Shown here piece by piece: positions 23,366 through 33,300 of a DNA stretch of 64,000 bases (the stretch's first letter is position 1; every line of letters starts with the position of its first letter). This stretch comes from Polytrichum commune. Lineage: Eukaryota > Streptophyta > Polytrichopsida > Polytrichales > Polytrichaceae. The stretch spans positions 48,444,758 to 48,508,757 of the forward strand of contig OX485805.1 in NCBI GenBank assembly GCA_950295325.1, read 5' to 3'. The notes beneath the pieces were generated by a model. The model saw only the letters and a list, made by a program, of their open reading frames with translations. It was not told the origin of the DNA and did no database searches. Made by a program: the position numbers and the translations under genes.

Positions 23366-23423
23366 GACATTTCTTATGCTGGAGTGGTCATAGTTGCAAT
23401 AGAAAGAGTGCAGGGGGAAGAGG
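23366..23423 (+). repeat. Short dispersed repeat, copy 3 of 3
   Basis: Close match to the copy at 22,382 with one change in the G-rich tail. Confidence 0.75.
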
Positions 23424-23771
23424 TTCCTTTTTTTCAAGTTGCCTGTAACAGTGTACCTCTACACTAAGGACAAGATTCTATTGCTCATTCACCTCTAAGT
23501 AGAACCTTGCGCAACATCGTTTCTAAGAACTTTTTCTCAAATCACAAAATTGCTTAGAACATTGCTTTGAAGCCTGTAACATTCTACAGCATGGTACTGT
23601 AGTGCATTAGGCTCAGGTTCTCATTCTTCAAATGGCGAAGTATTTGAATACTGAGAAGTAATACTCGAAATTGCCTGCTTATGATAACTTCGAAATTGCT
23701 TCTGCTTCACCAAAACACAAGAATTCTATTAATGTAACTAACTCAACATTTCACGTTTTGCAACAATTTCG

Positions 23772-24081
23772 ATGGTGACAGTGGATAATTGTCAAAGGTG
23801 TTTAATGCCTTTTGGCCTCTCACAAGCAAGGTTTTGTGCTTTCTGTGGATGTCCTCGGAAGTTTAAGACATGTCCAGAGCAAACAATGAAAGATTATGAA
23901 CATCAAAGGAATCTAAATATACAGAGGAACAATGCAATGATGGAATCTCTCGGCTTAAAAACGAGAACAAGTCCTAAGCATAAGGGAAATCGCAAACAGG
24001 AGAAGCAGCATGTAGCAGTGAATATGCCACCAAGTTTGAGGTCTAGGAAACAAGTCATTGAGATTTCAGAGCAGTCAACAG
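23772..24081 (+). CDS. Exon with a C-x2-C…C-x2-C zinc ribbon
   Basis: The frame contains NCQRCLMPFGLSQARFCAFCG (C-x2-C-x14-C-x2-C), a zinc-ribbon-like pair of knuckles. It is followed by YEHQRNLNIQRNNAMMESLG, a motif type seen in several nuclear proteins (Y-E-x-x-R-x-x-N-I-x-x-N-x-x-M…LGL), and then a basic tail. It probably ends at a donor (CAACAG|GTTTTA) after 24,081, in phase 1. The start may be the ATG or an acceptor (GTGACAG) a few bases in. The family is not identified; nuclear DNA- or chromatin-binding is a guess from composition. Confidence 0.45.
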
Positions 24082-24269
24082 GTTTTATTTTAATACTTGA
24101 TCTCTATGAATGCATTTCTGCAATTATTTTCTTCCAAGTGAACAATCTATATTTATTTTCCACTAATTTCACTACTTTTTTATGATACATGGCAAGATCT
24201 GAGAAACAAGATGTCACCAAGAAGGAAGTTGTCATCAATACTGCTTCTAATTCGGCAAAGGTAAGAGTG

Positions 24270-25580
24270 AAAACCTCATACATTAGTGATGAAATTTAGC
24301 TACATTGAACCTTGACAATAATGAAACCACACTAAAATAAAGCAAATATTGTATAATCCATAGGATTGCCAGTCCATGATTTCGGTTTACATATTATAGG
24401 GATCACCTCTGGGGAGTCATAATGATTTAAATGATTTGAGTAGAATTCCAATGGGGAGCCCCAAGCTCTTGGTCCAAGGCACCTGCAGGTCCAAGGGTCA
24501 GATTTTCAAGTCAATGGACTAAGCATTTCTGATCGCCAACTTAGTGCAAAATAGTGAAAGGAAACTTAGTGCAAATCAATGAAGAGAAATGTAATGCAAA
24601 TCAATGAAGAGAAATGTGCATGGAAAACAGTGTGATCAGCTACAAGCACATTACATTAACTGTTATAACATTCCAAATCTAATTGGTAATGTGAACTAAG
24701 GCTTCAGTTCAATCGTCCCTCGAGGGACCTAGATACAGTTTTGGAAAATGTTATATGTCCAAGGAATCATGCACTACACATCCCTTTATCTCTCCACACA
24801 AGCTTGCATGGCGCCTGCCGGACGCTCCATGTCATTGTTCAACTTTGTTTCCTCTTGTAATGCTTGATTTAAAAAACGTACTTCAAGATATCCTCAACCT
24901 TCCATCGCATGGTTATACTCTCCTCAATGAACACAAGAGTAGCTAGTTCTGGTTCTCTTGCCTTGACAAACTCTAAAAGCCTCTTCATAAATGGACCATC
25001 GTGTCTGATGGAGGGATGCTTGAAAAATTCATCGACCAAAGGATCTACTCAATTTATATACATATTGCTTGTAGGGAATCTGCAAAATGTTCCTTGTGGA
25101 TGTCAGAGGTGAAGCCTGCAGAAGATGTCGTTGCTATGGCTCTTAATAGGGATGGAATTCAAAAAGTTGAACGTGTGCTTGTTTGAACTGGTTCTGATTC
25201 TTCACATATTGCCGATGCAGGTTTTTTGTTGTTGCTCTACTCCCTGACTCTATACATGTTTAGTGCCTCTTACACAATGCAATTTTTAGCAAGAAGAGCA
25301 ATAATAGCTAGATTGGAAGTTGACCACATTCCCACAAGATGGCACCACAAATTGATCATTGCCTACCCTACAGCTCAAGAATTGCTCGACTCCTTGTTGT
25401 TCAGGTGATTGGCTGCTCACATACTGTAAACCCAATGTGAAGAACCTCCCCCAGGCCCATGATGACATGGGTGCACAAGTTGTTGCAGCAACAGTGCCAG
25501 TGGAAGGAAATGCTTGAGAACCGGTTGCTGTGGACTGTGTTGAAATGAAGCGAGTGCGGTTGGTGTTTTGTTAGGTTGTG
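24270..25580. other. Non-coding stretch, no gene seen
   Basis: Only short unrecognised frames. A small duplication of AATGCAAATCAATGAAGAG occurs near 24,570-24,610. Confidence 0.4.
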
Positions 25581-25587
25581 AAGCATG

Positions 25588-25755
25588 GATAGAGTGGCTA
25601 TCAAAATTGTCGGAGCATGTTAGAGGTGGCGTCCGTAATTGGCGGAGGTTGTTAATAGTGGCCTCTAAAATTGTCGGACCTTGATAGAAGTGGCCTCTGA
25701 AATTGTCCGAGGCGGTTAGAAGTGGCCTCCAAAATAGTTGCAGCCGGTTGGGAGT
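25588..25755 (+). repeat. Imperfect tandem repeat, about five units
   Basis: A roughly 30-35-bp motif built on GTGGCCTCTAAAATTGTCGG followed by …GTTAGAA is repeated with several mismatches per unit. Confidence 0.6.
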
Positions 25756-25759
25756 GGCT

Positions 25760-26165
25760 AGGTCAAATGCATGGCAAGTGCATCCTGAATGTACATATTT
25801 TATTATGTAAGCAAAAATAAAGAAAAAAATGTTTATTTTACTTTGCAACGGCTTATGTTTACACACATCCCTACAGATGAAAAGTGGTGCACACTGCAAC
25901 GTTGTATGGATGAAAATCATCTGCATTCTTGAACAAAAATTTGGTAACATCATCCTCGGTATGGTGGATGAAAGTCGTCCGTAGAATGCTGGAATTTTTT
26001 TTTCCTGCAATTATTACCATGTGGGGAACTTCCCCTTCTAACCATTGGGGGATGCTCAAAATTCCCCATTTTTGCCGTTCCCCACATGGGAAGGATCTCT
26101 AGTCTTCTGGGCCCCTTTTCACATGGGAAACCATGCCACTTTCCCAAGTGGGGAAGGCCTCCGGG
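25760..26165. other. Non-coding stretch with a GGGGAA/TTCCCC-rich segment
   Basis: Between 26,020 and 26,160 several short inverted GGGGAA/TTCCCC motifs recur; no coding signal. Confidence 0.4.
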
Positions 26166-26167
26166 GC

Positions 26168-26830
26168 TCCTTGTGTAACATGGCAGGGGGCAGACTAAGC
26201 AATGAGCACTACCGATTTCCTCGACATGCATTTCAAACAGCGGTACATCTTTCCACACGGTTACCAGGCTTCATGCAAGATTCAAGATTCGTATGTGGAA
26301 AACATAAAATAGCCCATGAAATAGCCCATATTTAGTGAAATCTGTTTGGTGGCAGTTATTTATGCGTTAGATTGTGCTACAGACACCGTGACGTAGGTTC
26401 CTCTATGTGATCACGGAAAAGGTTCATAAGGCAAGCTTAACATCTCTTTGGAATCAGTTGGATGAGGAGCAAGTCCGGCCCCCTAATAATGCCTTCATCA
26501 TATCACAACCTGCAATGTTGCCGAACTAGTTTGCAACTTAATCTAGCACCTAGCCATTCCCCCAAACAGTATGGGGCACGCTCCCATTTTCATCACCTGA
26601 AGCAATAATCTTCGCCATGTGTTCTTTTGTTTCCACGAATCTCTAACAACTAAGATATTTTATATATATGTATTGGCTCATGAGCATGTTTCACATCTTT
26701 GAGAAATCATAGGATGAGGAGCAAGCATGCCCAACTCACAATGCCTTGCTCATATCATCTTGGTTAATGAGTGGAACAATTTCACTTTGACAGGGTTTGT
26801 GTGTGAGAAATTTGTGTGTAGAATTTGTTT
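26168..26830 (+). repeat. Arm B: copy of the 48,710-50,130 repeat, inverted
   Basis: Matches the reverse complement of 48,710-50,130. Landmarks: GGCAGACTAAGCAATGAGCA, CGGTACATCTTTCCACACGG, CAGGCTTCATGCAAGA, CATAAAATAGCCCATGA, GATTGTGCTACAGAC. It carries a single copy of the 143-bp segment that is five-fold at 49,318-50,032. Its left border (GTGTAACATGGCAGG) coincides with the point where arm A stops. Confidence 0.75.
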
Positions 26831-26999
26831 TGCAAGATGGTTGGTTACTTGTAGATTACGTTTACTTGTAGCCAAGATGAGGACTACGTAGGTAGTGAGA
26901 ATTTTATTCAAGCTTCAAGTCAATTCCAACTAGTGTTTTTAGATCCTACAATCAAAATTCTTCTTCAAATAGTAGAAACTTTAATCGAGAGTTTGAACC

Positions 27000-27260
27000 A
27001 TGTGAAGACAACATGGATGTTGGAGAAAAGGAAGTAGATGAAGGGAGTGACATGCAAATTATAGATTTGAACCTTCAACCAAACCCACAAAGAAGAAGAG
27101 AGATACATTAAGAAAGAAGATTATTCCAGCAAAAAAGAAAGCTACAAAGGTGAAGGTGGAAGTAAAAGAAAAAGAAGAAATGGTTGGACAATGAAGTTGA
27201 GCACTTGATTGCACTTCGAAGGGAGATGCATCTCGATTTTTAAAAGAAGGCAAAAAAACA
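27000..27260 (+). pseudogene. Myb/SANT-like (trihelix-type) domain remnant, possibly Harbinger ORF
   Basis: After a Lys/Arg/Glu-rich tract the plus strand reads KKKWLDNEVEHLIALRREMH before a stop at about 27,242. This matches the first helix of Myb/SANT-like domains (W-x-x-x-E-V-x-x-L-I-x-L-R) found in trihelix factors and in the second ORF of Harbinger elements. A TAA lies just upstream in that frame and the acidic upstream segment is in another frame, so it is decayed. Confidence 0.35.
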
Positions 27261-28640
27261 AGGTATGTCCTCTATTCGAGAAATTTTAAATTTTTTTTTT
27301 TGTTATATAGTAGTTGCTTTCAGCAAATGACGTATACTACACAATCTCCAATTGCAAAGCGTCACAATGCACTAACGATCTAACGAAATTGACCACAAAT
27401 GAGTATGCAAATGAAAATTGAAGTTCGTCTGGTGGCTCCAAACAAAGTTGAGTATGTGAACCCTAGCCGCTTTGACATGGCTATACCCCCGTTAGCCGGA
27501 TTTTGTAGCAAATTTTGTCGATATCCCTAATTTTTTTGTTAAAAAAATTATGTACATGAAGAAGACTACTTTGTACACCTACTTTGCTTAATTACTTCAA
27601 TGATACCAAATTTCAATCGCTAGAGATTGCTTGCCGAAATTGAAGTTCTCAGGTGAGTACTCAATTTTGTTTGTCATAGTATGCCCTCAATTCCAATATC
27701 TAGTTAATAGAAACTCACTTTGATTGATTGATTATTTCTTTATTTATTCTATCATTCATTGATCTACTTTGCAACCCCAATTGCTTCGGAATGCCAATAA
27801 GATACTAAAATTTATCTGGTGCTTGGAATTGTTGAACTCTAAAGAATTAAACAAAACCATCTGAGTAATTAACATTTCAAATCTTAATATGCCAAGGATA
27901 CTTACCACAGGTTCTTAAAGTTAGGCAAAAGCTCTTACTTAGATCAACCCATGGACAAAATTTATCCTGATGTTTGAGCCAAAGGAAAAAAAATGACTTC
28001 ATATTGATCAAAGCAAAGTATGGAACTTGGCATCAGAATCTCCAAGATTCAGATGCAAAAAACTCTAAATTGCTGCAATTTGGGGTTTGTAAGCTTACTC
28101 TATAATTAAGTGCTTTCACCACTATGTGGCATTCTAAAATACACTAAGTTTAAGTCATTTCCACCAGAAGTTGGAATGATTGAGCCATTCACAGTGTAAT
28201 TTTTCTGAGAAGAAACAAAAACATAATTTAGTGTTTACAGCGCCTTTGAAGCACTGAATGGGGAGAACTGTCCGCTAGTTACAGATCAGAGCCGGTTGAG
28301 TGTGAGACATAACCGGTTGAAGTTCAAGACTTTTGGAAAATTACCGATCATTTTAGAGGAACCTAGAGAATATTCTTCGAGTTAATAAAGAAGAATCAAA
28401 AGATGTCAAGCTATAACTGGTTAGACTTGGAAACACTAGGATCCCATCCAATTATGCCCCAAATTCTCCCTGGACACTGCCTTGAAGAAAGCAGTCGAGT
28501 ACCAACAGCCCATAGTGTTTGAAGGAACAGTCCAGAGTAGTCATTCTCGTCGTACAGGCTGTGATATTATGAGTAAGGCCGTAGACATTAGCTTACTTGC
28601 AAAGACACAAGATTCATGCAATAACTTCTGCAATTAAAAT
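27260..28640. other. AT-rich non-coding stretch, no gene seen
   Basis: No open frame of note and no recognised repeat. Confidence 0.4.
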
Positions 28641-29010
28641 TTATCAAGGTTTGGGACAACAGAATTGAGCACTTTCCAGCCTGTTCAAAAACATGTAAGA
28701 CTGGCTCATATGGTGTTTCTGCTACATCTCTCATTTCAGATCAAAAGAGCAGGTTATCTCCAATTTTGAGCACCCTCAGCTATATCATTGCCACAGTGTT
28801 CAACGATTTTAACCTCAAGGGCACGCTCATGCAGGCACATTTCAAATATTTTTAATCAGATGATGAGGAGCAGGTTGCCCTACTGATAGTGCCTTCATCA
28901 CATCGCTGCCTGAAGGATATCAACCTGGTTTTCCTTTAATCATACTTCTGTCTATTTGCTCAAACAGTATGGGCCATGGATACCCAAAAAAAGTAGGGTG
29001 AGCTTCCATG
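28640..29010 (+). repeat. Family R copy adjacent to Element 1
   Basis: Has the family landmarks in order (AAGGTTTGGGACAACA, GGCTCATATGGTGTTTC, GAGCAGGTTATCTCCAATTT, TATATCATTGCCACA, GAGGAGCAGGTTGCCC, CAAACAGTATGGGCCATGG). It ends about 45 bp before the left end of Element 1. Confidence 0.65.
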
Positions 29011-29055
29011 TATGCCACTCGCCTATGAGACTCTAGTGGGAATAAGGACAAATAA

Positions 29056-29100
29056 CACTATATTCGTTATTTGGAGACTTTTTGTTAATTTTGAGACTAT
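29056..29100 (+). repeat. Left terminal inverted repeat of Element 1
   Basis: CACTATATTCGTTA then TTTGGAGACTTT and TTTTGAGAC. Shared with the right end (46,350-46,394, inverted) and the left end of Element 2 (52,581). Confidence 0.85.
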
Positions 29101-29363
29101 TTAAGGACGTGGCTTTCACATTTATAGGAATGAAAACACTAAAAATATGCTATGTTCCCAATTTTGGAAACAAATAAGAGACTCAAATGCATGGAACTAC
29201 ACATTAACAATAAGAAAATGGGATATATGAAAACATTTGCATATGGAAAATCAATATCATATTTATTGAATAGGGGTTGAAGTACAAAATGCAAGTGGAA
29301 TATCCAATATTAGGCGAAAGTCCTAGAAACATAATTCCACAACTACATGTATGTTAATATAGC

Positions 29364-30224
29364 CTATACGTTCGGATCATGATTACGACTCACTACTTTT
29401 GCTTTTGCAATACTATTATTAGCATTTACGGCCGTTTCACGTTCCTTTGCTTTCATGGCCTCCATGGCTCTAAAGATCTCGGGTCCGCGGCTGTAACCTT
29501 GTTTATTTGTTGACCCCGAATATGCGCCATTTGCCCATATTTGCCGACCCCCTTCCGAATAAGTGGAATACGAATGCGTTTGGGAAACCGAACGTCTTGC
29601 ACTCTTCCGTAGGGCCAAACAACGATCAGACTCGCAAGAAGCTGTCTTCAGTGTTCGCCTATCCAATGACGAAGTCGATGATGCCCGGCCCACATTCGTG
29701 TACATTGGGGTCTGAACAATGACCATAAATATATATAATGAAGTGGGTTAGTATAAGTGGTTACAAGTTACGGATGGAAGTCCGAAAAACCCAAGAAGTT
29801 GAAATGCACTAATACACGGAAATCATCAAGGAAAAACTTGAGAATGCCAATAGTTGGGCACCTTCGCCTTTGGGGCGCTGGTTAGAGCTTTTGGGACATC
29901 GACGGGTGTAGATACAAGCCCGAGAGGGACGTTCGCAAACGCCGGGACATCAATTTGGGGTTCATCCATGCAAAGGCGTCTGGTCGACCGTGGGTTACGG
30001 ACGTGCTTCTCACTGCGGAGGGGAGATGGAGATGGACTTGGAGAGTAATTGAGTTTTGCAACCTTTGCAGGAGGGCTATCCACGATTCCGTCTTCAAACC
30101 CGGAGTCTTTGGAGTAATCAACAGCAGAGGCAGCATCGACGGCCGAATATTGGAATAGTGAAGGCATTGCAACGTCGCTCATACCAAGGGAAAGGGAGCC
30201 GGTGTCTGCCTGAGATGCAGACAT
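29364..30224 (-). CDS. Small spliced Ser/Pro-rich protein near the left end of Element 1 (244 aa)
   Basis: Two exons: 30,224-29,838 and 29,711-29,364. The 126-bp intron has GTTTTT…TTGTTCAG ends and keeps phase 0, joining …YWHSQ to TPMYTNVG…. The first exon is acidic and Ser/Pro-rich (KLNYSPSPSPSPLRS), the second basic and helix-prone near its end (EIFRAMEAMKAKERETAV). No domain is recognised. A possible acceptor (TGTCTTAG|) at 30,261 upstream of the first ATG suggests a leader intron. Alternatively the frame could be 3' exons of the gene ending at 30,353, but no donor before that stop keeps the phase. Its own intron has no palindrome. Confidence 0.5.
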
Positions 30225-30352
30225 GCCATTGACGACACTTTTGGGTGCTTGGTGAGGCAACTAAGACACAAAAATACATTACAAAGATAAGGGGAGAAAT
30301 GTTAGATATTTACATGGAGAGTCCAAGTACAAACCCAAAATCATCAAAGTTT

Positions 30353-33300
30353 TCATATTAATTTATTGAGTCTAGCGTAGCCGTACAATCTCCTAAATTC
30401 CTCATCTTGTGGGCCTAGAGGCCTATTGCCAATTGGGTTGGAGAGCACAAAATCCGGGACACTTCCGGGGTGATAGGCAAGCCTCCTAATGTAGGGTCCT
30501 AGTTCACTCTCTAGAAAGTTGTCATTTCTATCGCTTTCCCAAGGATCCGGGAATATGCAATTGCCCGGGGGATTGAGAATACTCTTTGCCGGGCTGTCGT
30601 CAATGAGGAGTGTGTTATCCGGGGTGGGCCAACAACCGTGGGGAACCCCCTCCAACATAGGGACGCCCACCCAGAGGTTCTTCCTCAGGACCTTTAAGAA
30701 TTGAGGCCCACGACCCCCTCCGACCTTGGGTACAATATTGCCACTACGGTCATAGAGGTCATCGCAGTGTTCTTGACCGAGAAGCAAGCATGGCATTGCG
30801 AGTTCTCGGAAAAGGAAACCGACGATGGCCTTCGTGTTGTCCATGAGCATAGAGCTCCAGATGATGACATGGGCGAAGCCAAGGACCTCACGAAGGAAGC
30901 TCCTCAAACCGGGGCGGGCACGTACAACCTTCTTATTTATGAGAGTATCGAAATGTCCGCCGTAATCCATGTCTTGTGGACTACGGAAGGGCCCCTTGGA
31001 CGCACTATTCGAGATATGTTTGGATTGACAAAGCACCCCATTGAGGTCAAATATTATGAACGGTTTCATCATGGGCGCGCTTGGTTTTCCCGCGGGGTTG
31101 CGACATATCTCCGACGGACCCTGTGATGGAACATTCTATCTAGGTAAATGGTACTACTCAAGAAAACCAATTGACAAGCATGGATAAACTCAACACAAAT
31201 TATAAGGCCAAAAATAATCCGAACCATCCAGTTGAAAAATTGGTATTAATGTAATTGGTGATATACATTTGGTGAATAATATACATTGTCGCAAAAAATA
31301 TCTGTTGAAGTTAATGGAATCTATGCTAACAAAATTGTATCCACCCGCCGGGCGAAGTCGAGGATTGAACTCGATAATATACACACGCCACGAAGGAGGC
31401 AGACAAGGAAGTTTTGGACGCGCGTCCGTAACGTGGGAGGCATGCTCAAAGGTTGATTACCTCTTCAAGGGCGAGGTCCGCGCCAGCAGTGCCTCCCTCA
31501 CCTGGCCCCGTCATGGGCACAGGATCCGGACGCGCGTCCGCAAAATTGTCCAGATCTTCGACCACCAACAAGGTGTCTCCAGCCGCTTGCGACCCTTGAG
31601 TATCCACGTAAGGCTGATCCTCATCTGTGGAGTCTTGGCTGCCCCGCATATGTACATCTTCATCGCCGATGGGGGCATTGCCTTCATTGACATCTGTCTC
31701 GGCGGCACCCGCCATGTCACGTGCCGGTATCTCCTCCACTCCTGTAGGATGAGAGGAGGGCTCCTCTGGAGTGGCGACAACAAGGGGAGAGGGCGGGACA
31801 ATCAACGCGGGGGCTGGATAAGCATGCTCGGGTATATACACCGCATGGCTACTAGACGGAGGCCGCATGAGAGTGGGGGGCATAGACATGACGGCATCGG
31901 GAGCTGTATAGACTACAGGGGGTCTTGCCTGCAAGCTCTGCATCAGGCTCATAAATTGTTGACTTTGGGCCAAGAACTGTTGATTTTGGGCCATGAGATC
32001 GGCGTGCCTTCGAGCAGACTCCAACCTAGCTTGCTCCATCTCAGCTTGGATGGCGGCCATCTTTTTGGCGTGCTCCTCGTTAGCTTCTCGAAGCCGTTGG
32101 TCAAGCTCTTCCTTCATTCGCCTCTCCATCTTCTCGTCCAATTCGGACACTGACATCGGCTCTTTCTTCACCTTGCCAGGTTCCGTAGGCAAGGCAGAGA
32201 TGGCATTGTGAATCCTAATCTCATCCTCGTCTTCATCGGAGAGCTCCAAGACCGCGCCTTCAGGGTATTCGTTGTATGGCGTCTTGTTCCTCTTTCGTCG
32301 ACTCTCACGATATAGAGAGATATCAGGCCTCAATATCAACTCCAGCACATCCCTCCCCTCCATAGGGGGTATATCTGAATGTTGAGATCCCCCTCCAGAT
32401 GAAGCGGTGCATCCGCCTTCTGCCGCAAGGTCCACATCCTTCTCGGCCATAACTCCTGGAGCACGAGATGGACCCGCAGTTGAGGGAAATCCAACTCGAG
32501 AGGTGGGAGTCCCAAAAGGTGAGAGAACAGGGGTATGAGGGACCCTTATCGGAGTGAAGTTCACGCGTGCCTCCTGCGCATCCGTGTCGTCTGTTCCCAG
32601 CAGGAAAGCACTTGGATTAATTGGGTCGCGAACAAGGCCGTGTAAAGGCTCCTGTGTGGAGGGTTGCGCTCTTGGGGAACTGGGATCTTGGTCCTCTTCA
32701 GGGTCTGTCTCCATTCCGGGCATTGCCTCTTCTCTAGAAGAAAGAGGCACAACAGGATGGGGTGTAAGGACGTCCATGATGTCCTGGATATCCATTTTGG
32801 AGGCCATTACCCTGTGAATATGGGCGTCATCGTAGTCGGAATCCTGCACAAAAGAATTCACCTGCAAGCCAAGCATCTGGACCATAACAAGAAAATTAGA
32901 TAAAAACAATAGTGGTGATTGCATATAAATGAGGCTAGATGTCAACACGTTATACGGACGCGCGTCCGTAAAACCACCACTCAAAAGTTGGACAATTTTA
33001 CGGACGCACGGTCGTAAAATTCACATGCACCTGATATTGGGTTTTTACGGACGCGCGTCCGTAAAATAACTATGCAAAAGATAGGTGGGTTGAAAGACAA
33101 ACAAATACTCACCAGTGCTGCATACATAAACTTCGTGCCTCCGAAGACGTTGTAAACTGTCTCACTCATGACAGTTAAAGCCTTCAAGACCCCTATATAA
33201 AAGTCCATCCGGAGCTCGAACGCCGGATAGATTGCATGCATTGTCTCCTCAACAAGCTCCTTGGGATGTGGTGGCGGCAACGAATAGACTTTCCTGAACA

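Noticed and set aside
11106-26170. Claim that the 15-kb interval is a piggyBac-type insertion at TTAA
   Set aside because: The right flank reads GTAA instead of TTAA and no inverted ends were found; kept only as a question in the findings.
30261-30353. Joining the 29,364-30,260 frame to the HAD exon as one protein
   Set aside because: No donor before the stop at 30,353 keeps the phase; a separate gene is the safer call.
31269-32153. 294-codon plus-strand ORF
   Set aside because: Antisense shadow of coding exon 3 of Element 1 gene 2; no splice or domain support.
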